Origin: Hyphomicrobiales bacterium
GTDB taxonomy: Bacteria > Pseudomonadota > Alphaproteobacteria > Rhizobiales > NORP267
NCBI GenBank assembly: GCA_021775855.1
Contig: JAJFGZ010000008.1
Coordinates: forward strand, 1 to 64,000
DNA length: 64,000 nucleotides
Direction of reading: 5' to 3'
The translations under genes and the position numbers were made by a program. The notes below the pieces were generated by a model. It did not search any database. It had not been told where the DNA came from and saw only the letters and a list, made by a program, of their open reading frames with translations. Below, piece after piece: positions 38,445 through 47,295 of the stretch (the stretch's first letter is position 1; every line of letters starts with the position of its first letter).

Positions 38445-39179
38445 ATGAATATCGATACCACACGGATTTCGCCCGAGAATACGGGCCTTGCCGGCGTCGA
38501 CGACAATGCCCCGCATCTGCTGATTATCGACGATGACCGCCGCATCCGTTCCTTGCTCAAGCAATACCTGTTCGAGCACGGTTACCGGGTCTCCACGGCT
38601 GACAGCGCATACTCTGCCGAGCGCACGATGCAGGGATTGACCTACGATCTGCTCATTCTGGATGTGATGATGCCGGGTAAGGACGGCTTCCAGTTTGCCA
38701 CCGAATTGCGGAAAACCACGCAGGTTCCGATCCTCATGCTGACCGCTCGGGCCGAGCCCGAAAACCGCATCAATGGCCTGGAAATCGGTGTCGACGATTA
38801 TCTCGGCAAACCATTCGAGCCCCGCGAATTACTGCTCCGCATCCGCAATATTCTGCAAAACCGGGATACAGCGAACGAACCAGCGACGGAATTGTTCAAA
38901 TTTGCCGGTCTGGTGTTCAACCTGGAAAACGGCGAATTGCGGCGTGGCAACGATTTTATTCGACTCACCGAACGGGAACGGAAACTTTTGAGCATTTTTG
39001 CCATAAAAGAGGGGCGCACCGTTTCCCGCACCGACCTGGCCGATGCCGGCATCGCCTTGAGCGAACGCGCGGTCGATGTCCAGGTCAACCGCCTACGCCG
39101 CAAGATCGAGACAGATCCAGCCAACCCACTCATTCTACAGACGGTGCGCGGCATCGGGTATCGGCTCTACGGCTCCTGA
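38445..39179 (+). CDS. petR: OmpR-family response regulator, PetR type
   Basis: 244 residues. Receiver domain HLLIIDDDRRIRSLLKQYLF with the phospho-acceptor Asp73 in LILDVMMPGKDG and Lys in GKPFEPRELL, then a winged-helix DNA-binding domain (LTERERKLLSIFAIKEGRTV, VNRLRRKIETDP, TVRGIGYRLYG). Its TGA overlaps the start of the kinase gene (TGATG), so the two are coupled. Similarity to PetR suggests that it acts on petABC. Confidence 0.85.
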   Translation: MNIDTTRISPENTGLAGVDDNAPHLLIIDDDRRIRSLLKQYLFEHGYRVSTADSAYSAERTMQGLTYDLLILDVMMPGKDGFQFATELRKTTQVPILMLTARAEPENRINGLEIGVDDYLGKPFEPRELLLRIRNILQNRDTANEPATELFKFAGLVFNLENGELRRGNDFIRLTERERKLLSIFAIKEGRTVSRTDLADAGIALSERAVDVQVNRLRRKIETDPANPLILQTVRGIGYRLYGS

Positions 39180-40582
39180 TGGCAGTATTGAATGATAGAA
39201 AAGGAACAGCGAAGCGCACAATTGCCCGACGCGTATCGGCGTTTCTTTTCATATGCTGGACCGTGTTCACACAGACCCTGAAAAAATTTATGCCGCGCGG
39301 CCTGTATGGCCGCTCACTGCTGATCTTCATCACCCCCATGGTCGTGCTCCAGTCAGTCGTGGCGTATGTCTTCATGGAGCGACACTGGGAAACGGTCACC
39401 CGGCGCCTGTCGCAGGCGGTATCGCGGGACATTTCGGCGATCATAACGGTCTATGAAAATTACCCCCATCTGGACGATTACGAGACCCTGATTTCCATGG
39501 CGAGGGAAGACCTCAATCTGGCGGTCTCGCTTTTGCCCTCCGAAGATCTACCGCCCGCCGGGCCAAAACCCTTCTTCGACCTGCTTGACCGAACACTTAC
39601 CCGGGAAATTTCCGAACTGGTGGGCAAACCGTTCTGGATCGATACCGTGGGCCGCTCGAACCTGATTGAAATCCGGATCAAACTGGAAAATTCGGTGATG
39701 CGGGTCATCGCCCAGCGGAGCCAGGCCTACGCGTCGAATTCGCATATTTTTCTGATCTGGATGGTCGGCACATCGCTCGTCCTGATCTTTGTCGCTATTA
39801 TTTTCCTTCGCAACCAGATTAAGCCGATCCAGGAACTGGCCGACGCCGCTGAAAGTTTCGGCAAGGGGCGGGAATTGAGCGAATTCAAACCCCACGGCGC
39901 GTCCGAAGTACGCCAAGCCGCCGCCGCCTTCATCGACATGCGCGAACGTATCGAGCGCCAGATCGAGCAGCGCACAACCATGCTCTCCGGCGTCAGCCAC
40001 GACCTCCGGACCCTGATTACCCGTTTCAGGCTACAGCTCGCCTTGCTGGAAGATAGTCGCGAAACCCGCGATCTGATCGACGATGTGGACGAAATGCAGG
40101 GGATGCTGGAAGATTATCTGGCGTTTGCCCGCGGCGACCAGGGGGAACAGGAAAAGACAGTCAACATCGTTGCCCTTGCCCGAAATATCCGTAAAAACGC
40201 AGTGGTTTCAGGTGCCTCGATCCGGCTACACCGATCCAACCCTATCGAAATCACCGTCCGCGCTGGCGCTGTCACACGCTGCGTCCGCAACCTGGTCGAC
40301 AACGCAGTGAAATTCTCGGACCACGCGGAGATTAAAATCACCACCGACGGCACAATGCTGACCATCCTGATCGACGATGACGGTCCCGGTATCCCGGCAG
40401 ACGAACGCGAAGATGTATTCAAACCGTTCTACCGGCTCGACCAGGCCCGCAACCAGGATGTCAGCGGCACCGGACTGGGGCTCGCCATCGCCCGCGATAT
40501 TGCACGCGGCCATGGCGGCGAAATCGTCCTCCAGGACAGTCCCCTCGGCGGCCTGCGTGCCGTGCTGACCCTGCCGGTTTAG
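39179..40582 (+). CDS. Two-component sensor histidine kinase (EnvZ-like)
   Basis: 467 residues. Two membrane helices (about 46-66 and 190-210) bracket a periplasmic sensor of about 120 residues, followed by HAMP, the dimerisation domain with His274 in GVSHDLRTLITRF, and the ATPase domain with N-box NLVDNAVKF, DDGPGIPADER and GTGLGLAIARDIARGHGG. It most likely phosphorylates the PetR-type regulator encoded just before it. The signal is unknown. It overlaps by 4 bases the end of the convergent EamA gene. Confidence 0.93.
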   Translation: MAVLNDRKGTAKRTIARRVSAFLFICWTVFTQTLKKFMPRGLYGRSLLIFITPMVVLQSVVAYVFMERHWETVTRRLSQAVSRDISAIITVYENYPHLDDYETLISMAREDLNLAVSLLPSEDLPPAGPKPFFDLLDRTLTREISELVGKPFWIDTVGRSNLIEIRIKLENSVMRVIAQRSQAYASNSHIFLIWMVGTSLVLIFVAIIFLRNQIKPIQELADAAESFGKGRELSEFKPHGASEVRQAAAAFIDMRERIERQIEQRTTMLSGVSHDLRTLITRFRLQLALLEDSRETRDLIDDVDEMQGMLEDYLAFARGDQGEQEKTVNIVALARNIRKNAVVSGASIRLHRSNPIEITVRAGAVTRCVRNLVDNAVKFSDHAEIKITTDGTMLTILIDDDGPGIPADEREDVFKPFYRLDQARNQDVSGTGLGLAIARDIARGHGGEIVLQDSPLGGLRAVLTLPV

Positions 40583-41451
40583 GTCCGGACGGGTTTGTGG
40601 ATGGCGATGCCGATCATGACCAGCGCAATCCCGATCAAGTCGCCAGGTGTAGGGATTTGCGCCAATACAATCGCCGCGATAATTGTAGCGCTCGCAGGCA
40701 GCAGCGAGAGCAGCAGAGCGAAACTGGCGCGTGGCAGACGCGACATGGCCAACTGATCGCAGATATACGGGATCACCGAGGAGCAGATCGCGACGCCGAT
40801 CCCCGCCAGGATCAATGTTGGTGACGTAGCCGCGTTTCCGGCTTCAGTGATCCCCAATGGCAATAGAAAGATAGCGGCGATCACCATCGCCGCACCAAGC
40901 CGCTCGACACCGCCGCTGGCTCCGCGTTCTGCAACTTTGTGCCCGAGCAGGATGTAGCAGGTGAACAAGGCGGCGTTCAGAATTGCCCAAAATAATCCAA
41001 CCAATTCGCTGGCCCATTTGACATCGATCAGAAGAAATACACCCGCGGCGGCCAGAATGAGCGCCAGCAGATTTCGCCGCGATCTGGACCCGTACAGCGC
41101 CAGCCCGATGGTCCCAACAAATTCCATCGCCGCCACCAGGCTCATGGGAAGTCGGTCGAGGGCATAATAGAACGACGTATTCATGACCGCGAGCACCAGC
41201 CCTAGACCAATCAGCAACAGACGGGTCGAAGCATCTGCATCACGGATCGTCTTCCACGGCCGCGTGAATGGCGCAAAGATCACCGCCGCCGCCGCGATCC
41301 TGATCCATGCAACGCCAAGCACGCCAACGGCCGGAAACAGCAACACCGCGAAAGATGGTCCGAGATAGTGAAATACGGCGCTGCCCAGGAACCAGGCATA
41401 AGGCGGAACAGCTGCTGCTGCCTGGTTAAAAATCCGTCCATTTCTTCTCAT
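40579..41451 (-). CDS. EamA family transporter (drug/metabolite exporter)
   Basis: 290 residues with ten transmembrane helices arranged as two EamA repeats (NAAVPP start aside, ALDRLPMSLVAAMEFVGTIG in the first and LFWAILNAALFTCYILLGHK in the second). RhtA-like members export homoserine, threonine or other amino acids. The divergent Lrp-type regulator supports amino-acid export. ATG at 41451; its last bases overlap the sensor kinase gene. Confidence 0.87.
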   Translation of the reverse strand: MRRNGRIFNQAAAAVPPYAWFLGSAVFHYLGPSFAVLLFPAVGVLGVAWIRIAAAAVIFAPFTRPWKTIRDADASTRLLLIGLGLVLAVMNTSFYYALDRLPMSLVAAMEFVGTIGLALYGSRSRRNLLALILAAAGVFLLIDVKWASELVGLFWAILNAALFTCYILLGHKVAERGASGGVERLGAAMVIAAIFLLPLGITEAGNAATSPTLILAGIGVAICSSVIPYICDQLAMSRLPRASFALLLSLLPASATIIAAIVLAQIPTPGDLIGIALVMIGIAIHKPVRT

Positions 41452-41497
41452 AAAAACTCCTGATCTCTGAAGCCAATTATGATAGCCAAATGGGGTG

Positions 41498-41511
41498 TTA
41501 CATATGTGTAA
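41498..41511. promoter_or_regulatory. Palindrome between exporter and Lrp-type regulator
   Basis: TTACA-TATG-TGTAA, a perfect 5-base inverted repeat in an AT-rich intergenic region. It is 46 bases upstream of the exporter start and about 77 upstream of the regulator start. Likely operator for the Lrp-type protein. Confidence 0.4.
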
Positions 41512-41587
41512 TATGTCGTATATTCACCTTCCTAATTACAGTTATAAGGTTTTTACATTGAAACGCCTTCGTTACGAAAACGGCAAC

Positions 41588-42022
41588 ATGGACGCCACTG
41601 ACGCGAAACTGCTTGCGGCTCTGGGCGAAAACGCGCGCATCAGCAATGCCGAATTGGCACGCCTTGTTGGCCTATCGCCGCCAAGTGTATCAGAGCGGAT
41701 AAAGCGATTGGAGGAAGCTGGAATTATTGAAGAATATACAATCACGGTCGGACCGGCGGCGCTCGGATTACCGTTATCGGCCTGGCTGCGCATCCGCCCC
41801 CTGCCCGGTCAATTGTCGAAGGTCGCCGAAATCATTCGCGGTCAGCCGGACATTGTGGAATGCGACCGGATTACCGGGGGCGATTGCTTCATTGCCCGCG
41901 CTCATATCGAATCCGTCGGAGCCCTTGAGGCACTGATCGACAAGATCATCCCATACGCGACGACCAACACGTCAATTATCCAGTCGTCGCCCTTCAGGAA
42001 ACGGATGCCGCGAATTGCCTAA
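41588..42022 (+). CDS. Lrp/AsnC family transcriptional regulator
   Basis: 144 residues: helix-turn-helix DAKLLAALGENARISNAELA with LSPPSVSERIKRLEEAGII, then the RAM effector domain (LSAWLRIRPLPGQLSKVAEI, GGDCFIARAHIESVGALEAL). It most likely senses an amino acid and controls the divergent EamA exporter. The frame is open from 41495, but that part lies in the operator region. It overlaps csaA at its end by 4 bases. Confidence 0.88.
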   Translation: MDATDAKLLAALGENARISNAELARLVGLSPPSVSERIKRLEEAGIIEEYTITVGPAALGLPLSAWLRIRPLPGQLSKVAEIIRGQPDIVECDRITGGDCFIARAHIESVGALEALIDKIIPYATTNTSIIQSSPFRKRMPRIA

Positions 42023-42372
42023 AAAAGCCGAGAGCCGTTCTCGATCCTTTGGTCCATGCCGATCAGCACGACTTCGCCAGCCTCATCCGGGAAGCCGAGC
42101 GTCAACACCTCAGACATGACCGGGCCGATCTGGCGCGTAGGGAAATTGACCACCGCAGCGACCTGGCGTCCAACAAGGTCAGCCGCATTATAGTGGACCG
42201 TAATTTGCGCCGATGTTTTGCGGATGCCGATGTCAGGACCAAAATCTATCCGCATCTTGTAAGCGGGTTTACGCGCCTCAGGGAAATCTTCGGCCTCAAC
42301 GACAGTCCCGACCCGAATATCGACTTTCAGAAAATCGTCGAACGTGATTTCAGGCGCCGGTGCGCCGCTCAA
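42019..42372 (-). CDS. csaA: tRNA-binding domain protein, CsaA type
   Basis: 117 residues of the small EMAP/Trbp111-like OB fold: FDDFLKVDIRVGTVVEAEDF, FGPDIGIRKTSAQIT and NFPTRQIGPVMSEVLTLGF. CsaA binds tRNA and has been described as an export-related chaperone in Bacillus. The start is TTG, overlapping the TGA of the TetR-type gene (TTGA), so it is translated by coupling. Conserved family; physiological role here uncertain. Confidence 0.88.
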   Translation of the reverse strand: MSGAPAPEITFDDFLKVDIRVGTVVEAEDFPEARKPAYKMRIDFGPDIGIRKTSAQITVHYNAADLVGRQVAAVVNFPTRQIGPVMSEVLTLGFPDEAGEVVLIGMDQRIENGSRLF

Positions 42373-43103
42373 CCGACCGGTTCCGGGTTGGCGTCCGGAC
42401 CATGATCGTCAGTCGCGCGCTCTTTTCGTGCTCTGCGCTGGTCCAGGATTTGGCCGCAGAAGGATTTGCCGAACGAGCGCGCCATGCGGGCCAGTTTGAT
42501 CCCGCCCTTGATGCGGTTGATCGTCTGCTCGCCGGCACGAAGCCGCCGGTCTAGTTCGGCCATTGTACGCGCCATGCCGGGATCGTCGTCGTCAAGCCAG
42601 ACTTTGACCGCCTGGGAAAACTGATAGACCAGCCCCTGTGCCCGGACGATACCCGACATACCTTCGACAGAGCCGCCGGCTGCAGCCAGCATTTTCATTT
42701 GTGATCTCAGCGCGGTCTTGTTGAGCCGCCCCATAATACCGGGGTCATCGCTGATCGAGGCGCGTATCCGCTTGATCGCCTTCTTTTCCGGGGCCATCTG
42801 CTCGATCCGGGTGATCAGAACGTCCAGCAAACGCTCCCGAACCGGTTCGTCCATCGCATCGCCATCCAGCGCCGCGAGAACCCGGCTGTCCAGCAGTTTC
42901 ATATAACCGGAGATAATATCGGTTTTCGACGGATATAGGTCCACGAGCCTGGCAAACGGGACCTTGGCCTTGCGGGCAATTTCTTCGAGTGTCAACTCGT
43001 CCCAGCCGTGCTGTTCCGTAAGCTTGAAGGCGGCCGCTATGATCTTCTCAGACTCGCTTTTGCGCGGCGACGATGATTTTTTCGGTTTCGTGGCTTTTGC
43101 CAT
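42369..43103 (-). CDS. TetR family transcriptional regulator
   Basis: 244 residues. A basic N-terminal tail (ATKPKKSSSPRKSESEKIIA) precedes the helix-turn-helix ELTLEEIARKAKVPFARLVD. The C-terminal body (IRASISDDPGIMGRLNKT) is distinct from drug-pump regulators and is slightly reminiscent of COQ9-like proteins, which share the TetR fold. It is followed by the overlapping csaA gene. Ligand and targets unknown. Confidence 0.78.
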   Translation of the reverse strand: MAKATKPKKSSSPRKSESEKIIAAAFKLTEQHGWDELTLEEIARKAKVPFARLVDLYPSKTDIISGYMKLLDSRVLAALDGDAMDEPVRERLLDVLITRIEQMAPEKKAIKRIRASISDDPGIMGRLNKTALRSQMKMLAAAGGSVEGMSGIVRAQGLVYQFSQAVKVWLDDDDPGMARTMAELDRRLRAGEQTINRIKGGIKLARMARSFGKSFCGQILDQRRARKERATDDHGPDANPEPVG

Positions 43104-43161
43104 TTTTCTATCCTGCCTGTCCTATGACTTTAAGATAGTGCGGGATTGGCAAATGTAAACG

Positions 43162-43992
43162 CTATCCCGACAATTCCCGGGAGCGTTTTTCGGCGGCCTT
43201 GATAGCCCTTTCCATCACGTCCGGCAGGCCGTCTTCACCCATCAGCACGTCGAGCGCTGCCGCTGTTGTTCCGGCCGGCGAGGTGACCTTGCGCCGAAGG
43301 TCCGCCGGCGTATCATTTGACTGGTGCATTAATTCCCCAGCCCCTTCGACCGTCACGCGGCCAAGTCTCGCGGCCAGGTCGCTGGGAAGCCCGAGCGCCT
43401 CGCCGGCTTTCGCCATGCATTCGGCGAGATAAAACACATAGGCAGGACCGCTGCCGGATACCGCGGTAACGGCGTCGATCAGGATTTCTTCCTCCACCCA
43501 GCCCACTTCGCCGATGGCGCCCAAAAGACCGGTGCACATTGCCTTCTGACCAGCGCTAACGCTGGCATTGGCGCAGGCAACCGTGATCCCGCGCCCGACC
43601 GCCGCAGGCGTATTGGGGATTGAGCGCACAATCGCTGCATCTTGTCCCGGCCGGTTCAGTTTTCCTTCAAAATACGGAATGGTCTTGCCCGCCGCGATCG
43701 ATAGATAGACCGCGCCCGGGCGCACCAGATCGTCCAGCCCGTCGAGCGCGACATCCATCATTTGCGGCTTGACCGCGAGCAACACCAGTGCCGGGTCGGG
43801 AATATTCTTTTGCGCCGGATTGAGATGAAGACCCCTGGCGGCTGCAAGTTGCACCAATTCATCGGAAGGTTTGGGATCAAGCACGTATATATCAGTGGCA
43901 TTCAGTCCCTGATCCAGCCAACCCGAAAGCATGCCTCCGCCCATATTCCCCGCGCCCACAAGAACAAGTGGCCCCGAGAGTTTAAGGGTCAT
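43162..43992 (-). CDS. proC: Pyrroline-5-carboxylate reductase
   Basis: 276 residues: Rossmann motif VLVGAGNMGGGMLSGWL, then AVKPQMM, IVRSIPNTPAAVGRGI and the C-terminal VTAVSGSGPAYVFYLAE with RKVTSPAGTTAAAL. It makes proline from 1-pyrroline-5-carboxylate with NAD(P)H. The ATG overlaps the stop of the YbjN gene by 4 bases (ATGA), which decides the start over the frame opening at 44055. Confidence 0.93.
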   Translation of the reverse strand: MTLKLSGPLVLVGAGNMGGGMLSGWLDQGLNATDIYVLDPKPSDELVQLAAARGLHLNPAQKNIPDPALVLLAVKPQMMDVALDGLDDLVRPGAVYLSIAAGKTIPYFEGKLNRPGQDAAIVRSIPNTPAAVGRGITVACANASVSAGQKAMCTGLLGAIGEVGWVEEEILIDAVTAVSGSGPAYVFYLAECMAKAGEALGLPSDLAARLGRVTVEGAGELMHQSNDTPADLRRKVTSPAGTTAAALDVLMGEDGLPDVMERAIKAAEKRSRELSG

Positions 43993-44489
43993 GCTTCGCC
44001 CGCGGTCTCGAAAAGACAGGATTCGATCGCTTCTTCGGCGGTTTTCCCGGCCCACAGGACAAACTGGAACGCCTGATAATAGCGCTCACCCGTTTCGATC
44101 GCATTCTCGATCAACGCCGCGCATTGCTCGGACGATGGTTCCACACCACCAGACAGCAACAATCCATGCCGGAACATGACGACGCCTTCGTGGGACCAGA
44201 GATCATAATGCCCGAGCCACAATTGCTCGTTGATCATGGCAATCAGGCGGTATATCTCGTTGCGTCTTGCATCCGGCACCCGCATATCAAAGGCGCACGC
44301 CAGGTGGAGCGCCTCAACATCTTCGCGCCAATTGAGCGATAGATGAAAGTCGGTCCACGATCCGCTGACGGAGATGTTGATTTCATCATCTGCGCTCCGG
44401 TCAAACGACCATTCGTGGATAGCAGCGATTTGCTCGACAATATCGACGGGGTGAAAATCTCGTTCTTCACCAATCTGGGCCAACGGCAT
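43989..44489 (-). CDS. YbjN domain protein
   Basis: 166 residues of the YbjN family (HPVDIVEQIAAIHEWSFDRS, ALHLACAFDMRVPDARRNEI, LIAMINEQLWLGHYDLWSHE), a fold related to type III secretion chaperones with no agreed function. GGAGGT precedes the ATG. It overlaps proC by 4 bases; this pair is common in Rhodospirillales and relatives. Confidence 0.85.
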   Translation of the reverse strand: MPLAQIGEERDFHPVDIVEQIAAIHEWSFDRSADDEINISVSGSWTDFHLSLNWREDVEALHLACAFDMRVPDARRNEIYRLIAMINEQLWLGHYDLWSHEGVVMFRHGLLLSGGVEPSSEQCAALIENAIETGERYYQAFQFVLWAGKTAEEAIESCLFETAGEA

Positions 44490-44791
44490 ATCAGACCTCC
44501 AGCAGTTCCGGGCGGGATACCCAAGAATGTTCGCTCGACCAAACTAGGTGGCAAAGCATGACGCGACTGAAATGACGGTAAGACTGTGAACAGAAAATCG
44601 AATCACCCAACTATTTCAATATATCCTGCCGGATTCCGTTGACGCTACCGGGACTTGCAAAAAACTGTGCAGTTATCCCGCAATTTTTCAACCTAAGTCA
44701 CGAACTGCGACAAAGTTGTGACAGCGCATATGCACCTGTGAATAGTCTTGATAAGTGTTCGACCGAAACAATTTACGATTCAACAGAACGA
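44490..44791. other. Gene-free region upstream of ybjN-proC
   Basis: About 300 bases, AT-richer than its flanks, between the ends of ubiK and the start of the YbjN gene on the minus strand. It probably carries the promoter of the YbjN-proC unit. No clear open frame or RNA structure was found by eye. Confidence 0.4.
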
Positions 44792-45172
44792 TCAGTCAGA
44801 TTGTGTTTGAGATTTCGAAGACCTCGTCGTCCGGGTCCGGGCTTTGGCTTGCGTGGTCTTGGCCTTTGCCGATTTCGCGGCACCTGCCTTTTTTGCAGTC
44901 GCCGCTGCACGGGACCGCCCGGGCGATCCAGCCTTGCCTTCAAGCACGGCAATGCGTTCGGCGAGCGCCTCGTTCTCGGCGCGGGCCTTTTGCGCCATCG
45001 CCTTGACGGCGTCGAACTCTTCGCGGCTGACAACTTCGAGATCGCGCAGGACTTTCTCGGCCTGTCCGCGGACCACGGAATCGATTTCTTTCTTGATCCC
45101 ATTGGCAGCCCCTGCGGCGTCACTCATCAGGCGCGCGACTTCATCAAATAAGCGGGAATTGGTCTGTGTCAT
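44792..45172 (-). CDS. ubiK: Ubiquinone biosynthesis accessory factor UbiK (BMFP domain)
   Basis: 126 residues. The BMFP domain is MTQTNSRLFDEVARLMSDAA, VLRDLEVVSREEFDAVKAMA and a coiled coil (ARAENEALAERIAVLEGK); a lysine/alanine-rich tail (about 85-126) follows, longer than in E. coli UbiK. UbiK binds UbiJ and helps the soluble ubiquinone-synthesis complex. The ATG at 45172 replaces an upstream in-frame GTG-like start because the family begins MTQ/MSQ. Confidence 0.85.
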   Translation of the reverse strand: MTQTNSRLFDEVARLMSDAAGAANGIKKEIDSVVRGQAEKVLRDLEVVSREEFDAVKAMAQKARAENEALAERIAVLEGKAGSPGRSRAAATAKKAGAAKSAKAKTTQAKARTRTTRSSKSQTQSD

Positions 45173-45321
45173 GGAACCACCCAAAATTATACAATGTTGC
45201 TCTTGTTATGGGGCTGCGAGTACCGAGATACAAGAGACAACCAGGTATCCACACACCAAACCTTGACCCGGCCATACTTGCCCCCCATTAACGCCGAACC
45301 AAAAACCGACAAGGACCTGTC

Positions 45322-46146
45322 ATGGAATTAGCCAGTCTCCAATTTCCGGATATCAGCCCGATCGCCCTCGAACTAGGCCCCTTGGTGATCCGCTGGTACG
45401 CGCTGGCTTATATGGCAGGCCTGCTGCTCGGCTGGTTCTGGGTCGTACAACTTTTGAAGCGGCGACACCTCTGGTCCCAAAACGAGCCGCTGACGCGCGA
45501 GCATATCGACGATTTGATTGTTGCCGCCGCGATCGGGATCATCCTTGGCGGGCGGCTTGGCTATGTCCTGTTCTACAACCCGGGCTATTATTTCTCCAAC
45601 CCGTCTGAAATCCTCCAGGTCTGGCAGGGTGGGATGTCGTTCCATGGTGGGTTTTTGGGCTTTATCATCGCGTTCCTGATCTATGCCCGCTGGAAAAAGC
45701 TGCCGCTCGGGGCAATGGCCGATCTGGCGGCCGCCAGTGTCCCGTTCGGCCTGTTCTTTGGCCGGATTGCAAATTTCGTGAATGGCGAATTGTTCGGCCG
45801 GGTCACCGACGTGCCCTGGGCCTTTGTCTTCCCGGCCGGTGGGCCGGACCCCCGGCACCCGAGCCAGCTCTACGAAGCCGGGCTGGAGGGACTGGTGTTG
45901 TTCATAATTCTGACCGTGATGATATTCCGTTTTGGGGCGCTGAAAAAACCGGGCCTGATCTGCGGCACGTTTATCGCCGGGTACGGGTTTGCGCGAATTT
46001 TCGTCGAATTTTTTCGCGAACCGGATATCCAGATCGGGTACCTGGCGGGTGGTTTGACCATGGGTATGATTCTGTCATTCCCGATGATTCTTGTTGGTGG
46101 GTTTTTGATCTGGCGTGCCAATTCCCCCCGCCCGGCAAAGGTGTGA
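45322..46146 (+). CDS. lgt: Prolipoprotein diacylglyceryl transferase
   Basis: 274 residues with seven membrane helices. Signature GRLGYVLFYNP, MSFHGGFLGFIIAF with the essential HGG and GRIANFVNGELFGRVTDVPW. It moves diacylglycerol from PG to the lipobox cysteine of prolipoproteins at the inner membrane. AAGGACCTGTC precedes the ATG. Together with the next two genes it forms an order widely conserved in alphaproteobacteria. Confidence 0.96.
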   Translation: MELASLQFPDISPIALELGPLVIRWYALAYMAGLLLGWFWVVQLLKRRHLWSQNEPLTREHIDDLIVAAAIGIILGGRLGYVLFYNPGYYFSNPSEILQVWQGGMSFHGGFLGFIIAFLIYARWKKLPLGAMADLAAASVPFGLFFGRIANFVNGELFGRVTDVPWAFVFPAGGPDPRHPSQLYEAGLEGLVLFIILTVMIFRFGALKKPGLICGTFIAGYGFARIFVEFFREPDIQIGYLAGGLTMGMILSFPMILVGGFLIWRANSPRPAKV

Positions 46147-46155
46147 TCAACCCCA

Positions 46156-47262
46156 GTGCCGGATAGCCGCTCAGACAAAATAAGGGCCATTATTGACGCT
46201 ACCGGGCCGCTCAGCGTGGACGCCTATATGGAACTTTGTCTGACCGATCCGGAATTCGGCTATTACGTCACCCGCAACCCCCTCGGGAAACCAGGAGATT
46301 TCGTGACGGCACCTGAGATCAGCCAGATGTTCGGCGAGGTTATCGGTGCCTGGTGCGCCCATATGTGGATGGAGCTGGGCCGCCCCGGCGAATTCGCGCT
46401 ATGTGAAGCGGGACCCGGACGCGGCACGCTGATGCAGGATATCCTGCGTACCGCGTGTCAGTTGCCGGGCTTCCAAGAAGCCGTCCGTTGCGTGCTTGTC
46501 GAGGCCAGTCCGGTCTTGCAGGAACAGCAAAGATCCAAGCTGGAAAACCAGGTCGACCACATCACCTGGCAAACAGATTTCTCGAACCTTCCCGATATCC
46601 CGATGATCCTCATCGCCAACGAATTTGCCGACGCGTTGCCGATCCGCCAGTTTCTGCACGGGCCATCAGGATGGTCCGAGCGTGGGATTGGCATCGGCGC
46701 GGACGGGCAACTTGAATGGACAATACTTGATGGGCCGGATCTGGAACCACTTGTACCGCCTGCCCTGCGCCGCACGGATGTGGGCCAAATCATCGAGGTT
46801 GCGCCACAGCGCGATGGTTTCGCAGCAACCATCGGCCACCATCTGAGCCGTGTTCCCGGCGCGGCATTGATCATCGATTATGGCTATGAAGGGCCGATGC
46901 CAGGGGATTCGTTCCAAGCCGTCAAAGCCCATGAATTTACCGATCCGCTGCAGGACCCCGGCAACGCCGACCTGACCGCCCACGTGGATTTCAGCGCCCT
47001 CGCCAAGGCCGCCCGATCAGGTGGTGCGCGCCCATGGGGGCCAATCCCGCAAGGGACCTTCCTCGAACAATTGGGGATCGGGCCGCGCGCGGAGCAGATC
47101 ATCCAGGCTAACCCGAAACGCCACGAGCGGGTGTCTCGCGACCTGGAGCGCCTCACAGCAGTCGACAAGATGGGGACGCTGTTCAAGGCATTGGTCATTG
47201 CCTCGCCAGATCTGGATGCGCCACCGCCCTTTCCGCCGGACGCCGGACATGCGACAAAATGA
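46156..47262 (+). CDS. SAM-dependent methyltransferase, MidA/NDUFAF7 family
   Basis: 368 residues. MELCLTDPEFGYYVTR, GDFVTAPEISQMFGEVIGAW, the SAM loop CEAGPGRGTLMQDIL, and IANEFADALPIRQF. The mitochondrial relative NDUFAF7 dimethylates an arginine in a complex I subunit, so a respiratory-complex assembly role is possible. GTG start 9 bases after lgt. Confidence 0.9.
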   Translation: MPDSRSDKIRAIIDATGPLSVDAYMELCLTDPEFGYYVTRNPLGKPGDFVTAPEISQMFGEVIGAWCAHMWMELGRPGEFALCEAGPGRGTLMQDILRTACQLPGFQEAVRCVLVEASPVLQEQQRSKLENQVDHITWQTDFSNLPDIPMILIANEFADALPIRQFLHGPSGWSERGIGIGADGQLEWTILDGPDLEPLVPPALRRTDVGQIIEVAPQRDGFAATIGHHLSRVPGAALIIDYGYEGPMPGDSFQAVKAHEFTDPLQDPGNADLTAHVDFSALAKAARSGGARPWGPIPQGTFLEQLGIGPRAEQIIQANPKRHERVSRDLERLTAVDKMGTLFKALVIASPDLDAPPPFPPDAGHATK

Positions 47263-47295
47263 GCTGGACCAGAACACCAAGGGAAAACAGCAATA

